A stretch of 64,000 nucleotides of DNA from assembly GCF_900496995.4 (NCBI RefSeq), contig NC_044030.1, forward strand, positions 80,640,017 through 80,704,016, written 5' to 3'. The notes beneath the pieces were generated by a model, which was given only the letters and a program-made list of their open reading frames with translations, had not been told where the DNA came from and made no database searches. The stretch's first letter is position 1. Each line of letters begins with the position of its first letter. This document shows positions 26,207 through 38,290 of this stretch, one piece after another. A program made the translations under genes and the position numbers. The DNA comes from Aquila chrysaetos chrysaetos. Taxonomy: Eukaryota > Chordata > Aves > Accipitriformes > Accipitridae.

Positions 26207-26385
26207 AAAAAAAAAAAAAAAGAAGAAAAAAACAGAAGAGAGAGATTTAGTTGAAAGGAAAGCAGCTGAGAAAATGGAAATTAAAATTTTAAAAAGAGGG
26301 AAAAAGAAGTACACAAGGAAAAGGAAGGTGTGAAGTGGCAGAAGAGAGAGAACAAGAAGAGGCAAAGTCAATACACCAAACCATA
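26207..26385. repeat. A14 run and polypurine-rich tract
   Basis: An A14 run at 26207-26220 leads into nearly 180 bp dominated by A and G on the plus strand (gaagaaaaaa, gaagagagaga, ggaaaaggaagg, gaagaggc). The minus-strand 75-codon frame here, with its Phe-rich run, is a product of this composition. Confidence 0.75.
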
Positions 26386-27739
26386 GGGAGCAGGACTGGC
26401 TCATCGCAGGTGCTCACGCAACTATTTATTTGCAACTAATGCTATAATGTTGTTGCATTTGGCAGCTACGTTCCTCCAGATTTATTGTGTAAATGATAAG
26501 CACCCACATCCTCATTTCAGCTTCTATTCCAAAGGGCATGATTTTCCTATGTTCTGGATGCTCAAAATATCTGACAGTGCCAGCTGAAACTGTAGATGTT
26601 CATACCCTCTGAAAGTTTTATCAACATAGATGCCCACGTGCAAAAGGACATCAAGGAGCTTCTGCCTCACTTTCACATCCTTTGTGGGAAAAAAATTTGG
26701 GCAAGTCGGATTATTTTTCTATCCACTGATACACTGTTTTTTACAGGGGGAAGTTCTCTTCAAAAGGAAGTGAACTTTGTAGCACAGCAGGTGGAATTTA
26801 AGACCATAGAAAGTGGTCCAGTTCCTCTCTGGTATCTCAACCCCCCACACACCCCAAACCTTAAAACAAAACAAAAAAGAAACACTTATTTATTCTCCCT
26901 TCACTAAAGCCATTCTGATTTATGCCAGACTGAGCGTACAATAAGTACGAAGGGAATCCAGCCCCTTCATAAGATTCATTAATAGTGTCCACATGAATAT
27001 TTCTATGTGTATATCAATATTTTAAAAAAATTGTTCTTGTATGTCTTTTAAATGTGTAAAAAAATTTTTATGGGAACACGTACAATGAAAAACTGGTTAC
27101 CACATGTCACTATTGAATTTCATCTACATTCATTTATGGTTCTTATTAAATACTAGAATATGTCAAAACCAAATCAAACCAAACCAATGACATGGGTTGT
27201 CCAATATAATGCTTTCATAGGAGGAACTAACAGTATGATTTTACTGCCTTTTGTGGTATTTGAACCTGGGCAAATTCAATGGCCTTGCTTTTCTCCCCTC
27301 TTGTAAATAATTTGAAGACAAAGTTCTCATGCAAGCCGTGAGGCCCCAAGATATGTAAAGCAACAGCCAAACAGCAAAGTATTTTGATGCAAATTGAGTT
27401 TTCTGTGAAAATTAATGAATCTGAGACAGATATACAGTACGCAGCAAGATTCCCCCAAACTGAAAATAGAACAGCAATAAAAATGCCAAGAAGTGATAAG
27501 GCAGCAATAACACATGAGAGATTTTATGTATCACTTGGAAAAAAATAGTTACTGTAAATGAGTGGGTGTTCTTCTTGTGCTGTATTTTCCCTCCTTCTTT
27601 CCTTTTTTGTTTGTTTGTTTCATTTTCCTTGATTGCTGAACAGAAACGTGTCTGCAAAATGATGGATTAATTAGAAGAAACATACAGCTCTAGTTCCCAC
27701 CACCACTCTCTCTTTAAAAAAGGAAATAACTTCATCTCT
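26386..27739. other. Unrecognised unique sequence
   Basis: No gene or named repeat seen. A 103-codon plus-strand frame (26596-26907) shows no family resemblance. Confidence 0.45.
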
Positions 27740-28190
27740 ATAAGATCCCTTCCAAAGTCCTCATTATTACAGTGTGGTGGGCTTTGAAAGTCATTTACAT
27801 AATAGCTAACAAAAATGTACTCAGCAATACACCGGGCCCACTAAACACGGGAGATAATTACATTGGGAGAATGATATTCCACTGCCAGCTCCATTTTCAG
27901 GATACATTTATTTGCCCTGTACACAGCCCTGAACAACCAAACACGCATTAACATATTGCGTAGGTGTGCGCTATTGCAATCTACATGATGGGGGAAGGGA
28001 AGAAATACAACACACTATTCTTGGCATATATGTACCACCTGAATGGTATTTTTCATTATCTCCTGCACTGGGAACATTGTATTATTCCACTGGGAAGTCA
28101 TAGCGAAGAGGCTATAATTATCAGCAAAGTAATGGGGATCCTCTTGCTAATGGCCAGCTATTCAAATATCTCAATATAATCGCCTTGCCC
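27740..28190. promoter_or_regulatory. Candidate conserved noncoding element
   Basis: This stretch lacks the homopolymers and simple repeats common elsewhere. It holds several unbroken developmental-factor-like motifs: TAATTA (27855-27860), a C/EBP-like ATTGCAAT (27973-27980), and cattaacat and tttacataat words. CpGs remain in an otherwise CpG-poor region (aacacgcatt, attgcgtagg, gtgcgct). This is the texture I associate with vertebrate enhancers in gene deserts. There is no direct evidence of conservation within one sequence, so the call is inference. Confidence 0.3.
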
Positions 28191-30240
28191 AATCTCTCCC
28201 CATTGCCTACTCTTCTGGAGAAACTCATCATTTTTTCCACTTACTCCAGCATAATGAATTCATTTTGCATTTTCTTTGTGAGAAATTAAGAGGAATAGCA
28301 ATGTAATGTGTTGACATTTGAAATGCAGCATAGAAAAGTTTAGACTGGCAATTTAGTTTAATCGCCCACTAGCAGGGAGAGGCTGCTTATTAAATTAGTT
28401 CTTCGTGTACAGGACATGTATTTCTCAGTTGATCTCTCTTGTCTTTTTTTTTGTCTTTCATCCATGACTCAGTTCACTAGAAAGAAAGCAGAAAAAAACA
28501 CACTTACCTCAAGTATTTTAATCTATATATTTCCCTTTATGATCATTGATGTTGATGAAGAGGTTGAGTGATGGGTGAAAGTACTTACATATACACAAGA
28601 AAACTCATCTTCTGAAAAACAGTAGAAGTTACTATTAAAAGCCCCTTTAAGATAAGTCCACATAGAATAGTACTGATCATTCATTGTTATAAAAGCTCTC
28701 ATGGTACTTTTCCAAAACAGCCTGAGTTCATCCCTTGCTTCTTGATGAAATTTCAACACAGGCATTAACAGTCTATTCCTGCTTATGCTTACTTTGATTT
28801 TTAACAGAATACGGAATTATTCCATCCCAAGATCACTTACTTAAACGTTGCTCTAAGTGGTAGAAAAATGGCTTCACATATTGTATTTTTGAAGTGGATA
28901 CATTGGAGGGGCAGCTGGACAAATCTTGGTGGTATTTTTTTTTATTATTTGTTGGTTTTACACAGATGCAAATTATAAGTGTAGGTTATAAAATAGTGGT
29001 CATCTGTGTTTGGGATGTCAATGCAGTTTATAACTTGTAGAAAACACTGGTGATGTGTAGGTCATCCAGAAGGGGGACAGGACAGTGAAATATTAATTAC
29101 TTTTCCCACCACCACATAAAAACTTTTGAGTAACACATATTAATTGCCATAATTATTCCCTGATAATTTCATAGTCTGGAAGTTCTTTCAGGTGCCTCAC
29201 AACAGTAAGAATACACTGTAATTTCCTTTAAGTGGGCAAAAGTATGTTTAATGTGATTCATATTGAAAAACGTGACAAGTTAAACATAATTTATTTTTAT
29301 TTTAACATGGCTTTATCTCAATGAAAAAAATTTCATCATTTTAAAAATGCATTTAGCCCTACTATTAATGAGATAACAAAGTCTACACTAACAGATATTA
29401 TCTGTGGCTAAAAATAGCATCATTTCAAAACAAAAATACAAAATAATCCTCTCAGATAATAAGGGTTGATTCTGGTGTAAAGAATGGAATGGAATAAAAT
29501 AAAATAAAATTGAATAGATTGTGTTTTGAATCCTTTATCGAGGATCTTGATAGTAGAAAAATACTAAAGCAGAGAATTCGTTTTTTTTCTTACCATTTAC
29601 CTCAAGGAAATATTAACAGAGATTTCTAGAGAATATTAGAAGAATCTGGATATGGCTGAGGATTTTCATTACTTCATGTGACACACTGTGTTAAGGACAG
29701 TCACTATTTCAAAAGATTTTTAGATGACAACCATAATGGCTGCCTACATATCTGAAGTGGATGTTCCTGAGCAAATGACTGACCAAGACTATTCTTTTTT
29801 TATTTGAAAGAAACAGGGCAAATTCTTCTCACATCGTCTTGTACTTTGGCAGAATATTCCACTGGCTTTATCTGAATTACTCCTGATTTACATGGATGGA
29901 AGAAAAGATTCAACTTCCACAGTTTTATGAATTTCTTCCTCTGGTAGTTTTGCTTCTTAAGTAACTAAAGTTGTGTGCTCTGACTTACTGGCTTAAAAAT
30001 CCCTGCAATTTCCCACAAACATTACTGAGAGCTCAACACATACTATACTGGAGCAAGATGTCAACAGCAGGTCCTTAACAAAGCTGTTGATTTCTCAGAG
30101 TAAAATAGAGTTTTCTGCGTGAAAAGTCCTGCAATTTCCTCTTAGTGCCAACAAGCCTGCTTTCCCCTTCTTCCTCCTTACATATACTCTGATATTTGTC
30201 TTCTCTTTCTTGCAGTCTCTGAAATATGGGCAATTTTTTT
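28191..30240. other. Unrecognised unique sequence with one simple repeat
   Basis: Contains a GGAAT/AAAAT pentanucleotide tract at 29482-29513, similar to the one near 1740-1776. Nothing else recognised. Confidence 0.5.
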
Positions 30241-30242
30241 TC

Positions 30243-30256
30243 TTTTTTTTTTTTTT
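30243..30256. repeat. T14 homopolymer
   Basis: Uninterrupted thymine run, preceded by a T7 run at 30234-30240. Confidence 0.85.
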
Positions 30257-30738
30257 CCTTGCTGAGGAGCTTTATGAGTATGCAGGCTGTTCACTGCTTT
30301 TCCAACCTCCTGTACTTAGCTTCTGCAAAGGAGACACACTAATTTTCACATCAGAGCCTACCAGTTTGTAAACTTGTCTTACGCCATTAATTTCAGGAAC
30401 GTTCCAATGTCTTTCAATGGGAAATTAGCAGTCAAATGTGTTTAGTTTGCGGAAACAGCAGCCGTACCACAGACAAGAGCGACAACTCATACAACTGTAA
30501 GTTGTTAAGAATAGAATTTCTTCAATTACGAATGCATACATTGTCAATGGTGAGTGAAAGGAAGAGGCAAAAGGGAGAGGTGGAGGGGGAGAAAGTAAAA
30601 GAGACAGAAAGTGCCACAATAGGCTCCAAAACTTTCTGCGTTAGTCAAAACCTGTCAGCATTCAGCCTGCATTTCCGAATGACTATTGTTAAAAAAGTGT
30701 TAAAAAAGCAGACTGGTTCTATTGTTCATCTCCTGGGG
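30257..30738. other. Unique sequence, possible regulatory stretch
   Basis: Repeat-poor around 30340-30540, with CpG-bearing words such as ttacgccattaat, ttgcggaaac and gccgtacc. It then passes into a polypurine stretch (30550-30610). There is no gene evidence; the regulatory suggestion is weak. Confidence 0.3.

Positions 30739-30765
<27 letters not shown>
30739..30765. repeat. A27 homopolymer
   Basis: Uninterrupted run of 27 adenines. No retroposon body is recognisable upstream. Confidence 0.9.
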
Positions 30766-30772
<7 letters not shown>

Positions 30773-31960
30773 AATTTTAAAGGCTATTTTTAAAGGATCC
30801 TATTTAAAGTTTTGGCAGAGTAGGGAACCTAATTACTATATGTCATTTTTCTAAATGTAAATGAGAAAGCAGTTAAAGAAAGAAAGAGAAAAAGAATCTA
30901 TGGTCTTTTGGGGTTTGAAAAGCCCCCCTGCTGCTAACTGCATTGCTTTTTTATCCCTCCTTCCTCAGCGCAGTTATGTCCCAGACTGCAGAAAGCGCCC
31001 TTTCCCCACTGAGAGCACATGGAACCACTGTGAGCGTGATGGGGTGCCCTGGTGAACTGAAAACAAGGAGGCAGCAGGTCCCATGAAGATGACAGTTGTG
31101 CTGAGACATCTGCTGATCACTGCCGCCTGTGCCTGGGAATTAAAAAGAGTGACAAGGGAGAGACGAACCCAGATCCCTCCAGCTGTTTGGGGCAGGTTCT
31201 GCTGGGTTCTCTAAAAAACATCAAATACGTCAGGATCCTGAGTCAGGAGTATGGTGCCCAGGGGTTACTGCAATACAAATTTTGGTATTGGTGAGAGATG
31301 CCTAGTAAAGGCGACCTAAAGTCACCTAGGGGTGCAAATGGGTTCATGGAGTGGGAAATTCAGTGATAGCAGCCCCCAGAGCAGTGATGGAGGACGGGCA
31401 CCCAGCTCTCATGGACCCCTTTGAAAATCTCCACCCTCTCTGCCCAGGCTTTGTGTTTCACGGCTAAAAGGTATTTCACATTTTCCTCCTCCCCTGGCAC
31501 TCTGGTCCATCATCACCCTCCTCATCATCTTCATCACGCCTACAGCTTTTTAAGGCTTACTTGTGGCCCGTCCCAAACTGAAAAAGCTCTATATTCTCAC
31601 GGTCATGCCCTTCAAAAGAGACCCAAGGGGAAAAATGAACTGCAAAGCTGCTCACCTCCTAGATTTGCGGAGTGGCTCTCAACGCCGGCGTTGTGCAGCA
31701 TTTCCCTCTCAGTCTTAGCTGGATACCTCTTACCGCAGGATATGTACGGAGGTACCCTAAGGCATCCCCCCCAGGTCAGGATGTGGAGTTACAGATATGA
31801 GGATAATGAGGAGCCATGGGCTATGGTGTTTTTCAGCACGCTGTTGTCATCCGGCTCTCTACATCTCTATTTCAGCAGGCTGCAGATTGCTGCATCCCCT
31901 CTCTGTCAGGCTGGTTTGCTGGATCAGGCCTCAGCCCTGACACATATGTTTTTTGTTTTC
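30766..31960. other. Unrecognised sequence, moderately GC-rich
   Basis: GC content rises between about 30900 and 31900. The longest non-LTR open frame in the window (31421-32017, plus) lies here. It opens at a TTG, is rich in His, Ser and Pro low-complexity, and runs through the T19/G15 homopolymers (Phe run, then Gly run), which argues against a real protein. An untranslated exon of a long RNA cannot be excluded, but nothing shows it. Confidence 0.4.
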
Positions 31961-31994
31961 TTTTTTTTTTTTTTTTTTTGGGGGGGGGGGGGGG
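31961..31994. repeat. Compound homopolymer T19-G15
   Basis: Nineteen thymines are followed directly by fifteen guanines. The G15 block can form a G-quadruplex and is a known kind of trouble spot for sequencing; its length should be treated as approximate. Confidence 0.9.
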
Positions 31995-33189
31995 TGTCTA
32001 TGCTATTTATTATTTGAATTTTGCAGTCTGGGTTATGATTGTGTCTGCCAGTTATTGCTAAATTGGCCTGTAGGAGAACCCACTGTATGACTCGATTTTT
32101 ATATTTTTGGGGTAGGTTTACCTAGTTCCATGCCTTATAACATCTATTCTTTAAATCAGCCTCTCTCACACTGGCTATGCTTTAATTCAGAGACTGAATC
32201 CTCTGGCACCGTGTCGTTTTGGGGAGTCCTCTGTGGCACACATCAAGCCCTTCTCATCTCACCCAAGTGCCAATTGTCACAACTGGTCTCCAGTTCAAGA
32301 GCCTGGAATAGAAGAGGTGTTACCAGTCACAAGTGACATGTGCTACCATACATGAAAGTGAATCTTCCTTCTGCCTATCTTGTACATACATTCAAACATG
32401 ATTTGGTGCATTAATTTCTACACGTCCCTTTTTCTTTTAAATAGGGTTGTCAGCTTGCTTTGGCATATATATGCTTTCCAGCTTAAGTAAATAAATATGG
32501 CAGAGTTTTTACCGGCTCTTAAATGACTTAGTCACAGAAGTTTTTGATGGCTATGTTTATAGCTATAAATTAAATAAATTCCTGGGACTGTTCAGTCACA
32601 GAGGTGGAAAAGCACAAAATGACTCGCATTCAAGCTCTTCATGCGCACATTTAGCCCTAGGAAGTAGATGGCCACCTTCCAACTGCCTGTTGGGCGTTTA
32701 ACCCATGCTAATGATCAGCGATGAAGAGGAATTATTTGGGAGTGTACCAGTAGGTCCAGACCAAAACCAGAATACTTCTAAAACAGTGTAGACATTCATA
32801 TTCAGTGCACAGAAATGCAATATTAAATTTACTGATATAGATACAGCCCAAGTGACCACTCACTAAGATGTTCTGACATCTCCTTTTGACTGGAGGTGAG
32901 AGGAAGAGATAGATTTTCAAATAGATATATAATTATCTTAATGCACTGTTTGCTCTTTTTTAGGATGTTATTCAGTAATTTTCTCAGACTAATAAAGCTG
33001 GGGATAAATATAATTTATTCATTTCTAACTTGGTCATTACAGAAGGCAACTACTTCTCATCATCTTTTCTGAAACAGCAAAGACAGTTTATTCACTTGTT
33101 ATTTTTTAAGTTTTTATTACATCGTAACAACCCTACATTTTTGTCCCACTGAGATCCTAAGGGAAGAGAGCAAGACTGATTTTGTCCAG
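31995..33189. other. Unrecognised unique sequence
   Basis: About 1.2 kb with no gene or repeat that I can support. Confidence 0.45.
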
Positions 33190-33445
33190 GGATGAATATT
33201 CAAAGTGCCAAAAAAAAATGACTTTAGGAAAAGCCCTTTCCCCAGTTACTTCTAGTCATGGAGGAATTTTCCATTATGGCTCTGAAGCTGATGCAATTTT
33301 TATGCATTATAAGGCCACACTCTATCAATTTATTGCCCCTCAAATGAGTGCATTAATATTGATGGCAGCTAAACACATTGCAAACATGTTCTGCCCATTA
33401 ATGCCCTGGAATAGAGTCATTATCCCATTTTAGTCCCACTGCAAT
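33190..33445 (+). promoter_or_regulatory. Candidate conserved element, possibly derived from a MIR-like repeat
   Basis: Repeat-poor and rich in AT homeodomain-type words (tttatgcattat, attaatattgatgg). Its 3' half reads aaacacattgcaaacat, cattaatgccctg, then tcattatcccattttag. This parallels the MIR-like landmarks 'aagcactttacaaacat', 'aatccctg' and 'tcattatccccattttacag'. If both readings hold, this is an exapted SINE. Each is weak by itself. Confidence 0.3.
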
Positions 33446-34441
33446 GGTGGGACTGATGGGTGTACAGAAGGATCTGAAATAAAACCTCAGAACCAAATAT
33501 CTTCAGAGATCAGAGCTCACATCCACTAGTAGCAGTTCAGATCTGCTAAAGGTTCACAGTCCATTACTTGTCCCTGACATCTTGAGACTCATAGCCATAA
33601 TGAATAATTCACCCAAAATAAATTTGAGGACTGCAGTGGTAGCGTTTACAGGTATACACACTTCCTGACCTCGATGGACATATGCCATGGAGTACCCAAT
33701 ACCCATTATCCACATATTCAGGAGAGAAATGAAAGGATATTTAAATGTAATTTCCCACTACTCCAGTTTTCCTACTGAGCTCTGTAAGTGCTTGCTTGGT
33801 GCCCACTAGCCTGAGAGGAAATGGTAATATCCTGATCCTCTTCAGAACAGCTGCCTATGAGTGTCACACTTGCTGGGCCTCCATTTGGAGAAGAACAGGA
33901 GGCAATTTCTGGGAACAAGAGGCAAATCCAACCCCCTTTATTCCATCTCAGTGCCACAGGTTAATAAAAAAACTATAGTCCTGAATGCTACATGGAGATG
34001 AAGGACTGTAATACCAGTGATTGCATGTAATTTCCAAATACTGAAATATTTCATTTTGGAACTAAACACTGCCACAGGAAAGCATGTCTCTTCCTTTCTC
34101 TTCCCCCTGCCTGCAAAGTTCAGATGTTATGTATATGTACATACATACCTCTGCGTATATATATAAATTATGTCTGAGTGCACAATGTATATATTACATA
34201 TCTTTAATACACATATATATCGCATATAACTTCACACATACACATGTAACTATGCACTGGCAAAATCACAACTATATTAACAAAGTCTCTTGGTCTTGCA
34301 CCCTACTATTTATCAAAGTTAGGGTGCCCTCCATATGCCAAGGGATGTTCAAGAATAAAAACTTGTTGAGCTCAAGTTTTTTAAGCCACCAAACACCACC
34401 CAAATGCAAAAAGAAAAAAATAAAATAAAAAGAGGACATGG

Positions 34442-34445
<4 letters not shown>
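33446..34445. other. Unrecognised sequence with a TA/CA-rich patch
   Basis: No gene is supported. Between about 34115 and 34250 the sequence is a mixture of tatatg, tacata and atatat words (low complexity). Confidence 0.5.
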
Positions 34446-34472
<27 letters not shown>

Positions 34473-34473
34473 T
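34446..34473. repeat. (CTTT)7 microsatellite
   Basis: Seven tandem ctttN units in phase, followed by a degenerate pyrimidine tail (cttcccttctttcc). Confidence 0.92.
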
Positions 34474-35419
34474 CCCTTCTTTCCTTTGTTTTTCTTTTTG
34501 TTTCAAGGGTTTTTTTGTCACAATTTTTGTTTGGAATCTCACTTAAAGAATTTTATTCCTGGGCTTCCTGGAAGGGCTTTTTATAAGTAGAAGAAACTGA
34601 AAATAAAACCAGCAGGTTAAATACATGAAATAAAAAGCTGGGGAAAAAATCATCATCATAATAATAATTAAAAAAAAAAAAAAGACTCTGAGCTTGAAGA
34701 TTTAGAAACTGTCTGCAACTACCTCTGGAAGAATGAGTTACATTGGGGTCATAAGAATGCCTCTGACCACCTGTTCATGTCAGGAAAATAGCTACCTCCT
34801 TTTCTCTTGCCTTTTCTTATTTTTATTGCCTCTAGGTTGGACTGCAGCTATGCACTACAGCTAGAGACATGCTTTTGATCCGATAGGGAGGGAGCCGTGG
34901 TGTGGAGTGCAGTGGGCAATGGCAGAGGATGGACACTACTGTAGAGTCCCAAACCAACACCCGCGGGTAGCTTACACCTAATCTGCAGAACCCAGACCAT
35001 TTTGAAAGCCCAGACATACATAATTTTATTTCCAGTGTTAATTCCCTATAGTCTTGGAGTCCTGCACACTTGCAGTCTCTGCCTTGGTCAAATAAAAGTT
35101 GCTGGTTTTACCCAATCAAATCCTTAATGCATTACGACCCTGTTATTTGAGAGACCTTTCCTCTATACGTCAACACTTGGGGTCAAAAGAGCTCCCCTCC
35201 TATATAAACTTCTTGGTTAATCAGGAATAGGACCACCAAAGTTTCTCAGTGAGATCCTCAAGTCATTCCTTCACAGTGCACCACAATGCTCATCTGTGCC
35301 CTCAGGGTGACAGTAAGAATAATAACGATGGAGGTTGTTACAACTGATACTTGTTGCTGGTGGGGATTTGGTCTGTAAAGTTTGTAAGTTAGGGGAAGTA
35401 TTTTATGCTTAATTAAGGT
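34474..35419. other. Unrecognised unique sequence
   Basis: Contains an A14 run at 34670-34683. No gene or named repeat found. Confidence 0.5.
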
Positions 35420-35439
35420 GGGGGGGGGGGGGGGGGGGG
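35420..35439. repeat. G20 homopolymer
   Basis: Twenty uninterrupted guanines, preceded by ggt. It is a strong G-quadruplex candidate and a likely site of length error. Confidence 0.92.
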
Positions 35440-36444
35440 TTGTACTAGAAGATGCCTTGAGTTTAACATAGGCAGTTACCAGTTTGAAGTAGGAGAAATA
35501 AAAGGAATAAACTTTTCTCAGCTGCACTGTGAAGGCAAGAAGAGAATTTGACCCATTAACATTGTTGCACTGTACCCATTAACTATTATTTTAATGTTGT
35601 CTCTCTCTCTCGCTTATCAGTACTACTAATTATGAAGCATTCTTTGTGGAGTGCCATCAGTGCACTCAGTGTTGTAATCAAGCAATCAAGCCTGAACTGG
35701 GGAAGGATGTTCTCAAGTTGGAAAAATTAGCTGAAAAACAGAATGGGAATTTGGAGCCACCTATTCTCCTGTTCTAAAGCTTCAGGCAGAACTTCCACCA
35801 GAGACCAAGAAGGAACCATTGCAGGGGGCCTCATTAAGATCTCAAGTCAGCAAAGCACTCAAGCATGTGATAGAGTCACAATGATTTAATAACTCAGTCG
35901 AAGTTAAGTACTAAGTCAGGTTCTAAATGAGGAAGAATATACTTTATGGTCTATTTCTTCGGAATGTTGTCCGTTCTGAAGTGAAGGAAGGGAAGAGTTC
36001 AGGCTTTCTCTAAAGTCAGTTGTGTTAGGCATATTATCCCAAGTCCTACCTTCTAGCAAATCTTCAATAAAGATAACTGAGATGATTTGTTAAGCTACCA
36101 GAATTGCACCAAAATCATTGCTTGTTTTCCTTTTCTTGTCAAAATGCAAATATTCTTAAAAAAAAAGAAGATAATTTTCCCATTATTTAAAAATATGCCT
36201 ATTGCAGCCCATTGCACAAAGTAATATTTTTACACTACTCATTTCCTTTTCTTCAGCATAGTTTAAACTTCACTTTTATGCCAACTCATACTTCACACTT
36301 GCTCCTAGTTACACCTTCCCTTCCTGTACCTCAGTTTTCCCACCATTTAAATGGAAGAGACTGATGTCAGTGTTCATTGCAATATAATCTGAAATACAGA
36401 ATTCAACAGAGCTGCATGTTATGAAATAAACAATATGACTGAAA
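35440..36444. other. Unrecognised sequence with a possible MIR-like fragment
   Basis: Around 36296-36360 the plus strand reads gtacctcagttttccc and accatttaaatggaagag. This resembles the reverse complement of the MIR-like 'ggggaaactgaggcac' block (gtgcctcagtttccccatctgtaaaatggg). The match is about 45 bp and could be a minus-strand fragment. The rest is unrecognised. Confidence 0.4.
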
Positions 36445-36490
36445 TTAAATAAATAAATAAGAATAAAGATAAATAAATAAATAAATAAAA
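36445..36490. repeat. (AAAT)n microsatellite, interrupted
   Basis: Two AAAT arrays separated by gaataaag. Confidence 0.9.
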
Positions 36491-36589
36491 CAGAAAAGCA
36501 ATTCAGGATAGATTGATTAGGGGGAAAAAAAGGCCCTTAATTTAAATCTTAGTAAACCAGGTGTTATTTATAATTTTATCCTTAGGCAA

Positions 36590-37050
36590 TTTAATCACTT
36601 CTCAATAACAAAACTGATTATTTAGCCACAGACAGTTCTGCTCAGAGTAGTCACTTTTATTAATAAGATCCAGGCTGATCTGATTAGAAAACGAACTTCA
36701 GGAACATCTCCTATTAGCTTCCATTCATCTCAGCAGCAATTTAAAGTGCAGCTGATGCCTCATAAAAAAAAAACAACAAAAAAAACCCAAAACCAAAGAA
36801 CCACCAACAAAACCCTGCAGTGGAATATTTTACAAGCACTCCCACTAATATATTAGCTATTTATTTTTGCCTTTTTTTCCCCTTACTCCCAGTTACTCAA
36901 ATGGCAAACATTTGTAGATGACAAGGCTGTCAATATTGCATCTTTTGTTCAAAGCAAAAGTAAACAAAGAGACGAGCAGCTGCCTGGAAAGGATGAGGAA
37001 TTTGCATTATGAAGGAGGCATGTAAATCTTTCATCAAGCTTTAAATGAAA
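36590..37050. promoter_or_regulatory. Candidate enhancer-like element with octamer, SOX and FOX-like words
   Basis: Apart from an A-rich insert at about 36762-36812, this stretch is repeat-poor. It contains a perfect POU octamer ATTTGCAT (37000-37007), a SOX-like CTTTTGTTC (36942-36950), a FOX-like TAAACA overlapping ACAAAG (36961-36969), and several attaat and ctgattag words. Clustering of SOX, FOX and POU motifs within about 70 bp is suggestive of a developmental enhancer, but short motifs are frequent by chance in AT-rich DNA. Confidence 0.3.
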
Positions 37051-37489
37051 ATGCTGTATAAGCCAGGTTTATCATGGAGGTACTGACCAATACATTCTCA
37101 AAGCAGGTACCTTCTTTCTTTCCTTGCAAGAAGTACTGTTTTAAAATCAAGCAATCTACCAGGGAAACAAAAGCAAGGGTCTGTAGCAGGTGAAGTACCA
37201 AAGCCACGCTCACGGTTCTTCTTGCTGCTGCCTTACTGATAGCAGCATTGCTTTCACCCCTGAGCATGTGCAGTTTGGAAATACACCTTCAGGCTCCTAC
37301 CTGTAACCTTTCTTCTCTCTGTTCTCTGCTGATTTCAAACTTAGGGGACTCCTGAGCACGGAGGACTTGTGTTAGCAGGTGGGCATTTTGTATACTGTCG
37401 GCAAGCAGTAAGGGGGAAGCAGATTTCATGGAGCTGACAATGTAAAATAAGATGGGGGAAGGGGGGAACAGGACAGAGAAATTAAGTCA
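37051..37489. other. Unrecognised unique sequence
   Basis: No gene or repeat is supportable. A 77-codon minus-strand frame here matches no family I know. Confidence 0.4.
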
Positions 37490-37870
37490 TCACAGCTTGC
37501 TTAAGATTTCGGAAGAAAGGAAGATGCAGAATCCGTATCCTCTCGCCGAAGATTGTCTCTGTATCTGCGCTCTTAAGAAAACATAACTCACTGAGCCACG
37601 TCTGCACCCGTTAATTAAATGTCTAACTTTTCTCTCAGATTCAGCAGTTTGCATGAGAAGCACCGAGAGGCACTGCCAGCGAACGGCTGCTCCTCCCACA
37701 GAAGACACTGGCAGCGGAGAATTCAGCAGTAAACCAGCTAGGAGTACAGCTTGCTTCTCCTCCCAGTCACAAAGCTCAGCACTCGCAGCTCTTTGGGGTA
37801 CAATGCTGCCTCTTGACCAACTGCTTGTAACTGCTTTCATCCTCACTCTGGTACCCAATTAGTACCTTGT
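37490..37870. other. CpG-enriched patch
   Basis: CpG dinucleotides are visibly more frequent here than in the flanking kilobases (ttcggaag, atccgtatcctctcgccg, ctgcgctc, cacccgtt, agcgaacgg, agcggag). No TATA box, no clear initiator and no recognisable exon are seen. Open frames of 122 codons (minus) and 69 codons (plus) fit the raised GC. It could be a small regulatory CpG patch. Confidence 0.3.
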
Positions 37871-37899
37871 TAGCCACACACCTGCAGTGCCTTCACCCG

Positions 37900-38290
37900 G
37901 AGGTCACTAAACCTCATGGGCCTGATTCTCCACTCACTGCTCCAGCCCCAATCAGAAATCACTCCATTAAATCAACAGCTTTAGAGAAGCCTAAATAAAA
38001 GGGGAACGAGGTGATCTGCAACATTAACCCTTTTCCTCTCTGCTTTTCCAGAACATGCACCCTTTGGCCATCTGTCACTGCTGTGAAAGTAATTAGCTAA
38101 CAGGAACGTTTCTTCTAATCAGGGCTGGGCAACAGCAAAAGCGAGAACAAATGCAACTCTCGGGCTATTGTAGCGTTTCTCCAAATCCTTCTGGAGCTGC
38201 TACATCTCAGGAAGAGTAGTCAGGAAACTTGACTGATGTAGTAACTGAATCAGCAGTACGCTAAAAGTTGTGCATCTAAATAAGTCATTC
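37900..38290. promoter_or_regulatory. Candidate conserved noncoding element
   Basis: Repeat-free sequence with an unbroken homeodomain core TAATTAG (38090-38096), an E-box-like ccatctg (38068-38074), ttctaatcag and retained CpGs. It resembles enhancer-type sequence; there is no direct evidence from a single genome. Confidence 0.25.

Noticed and set aside
31421..32017. 198-codon plus-strand open frame
   Set aside because: It opens at a TTG, has low-complexity composition and reads through the T19/G15 homopolymer as a Phe run then Gly run. There is no domain or splice context.
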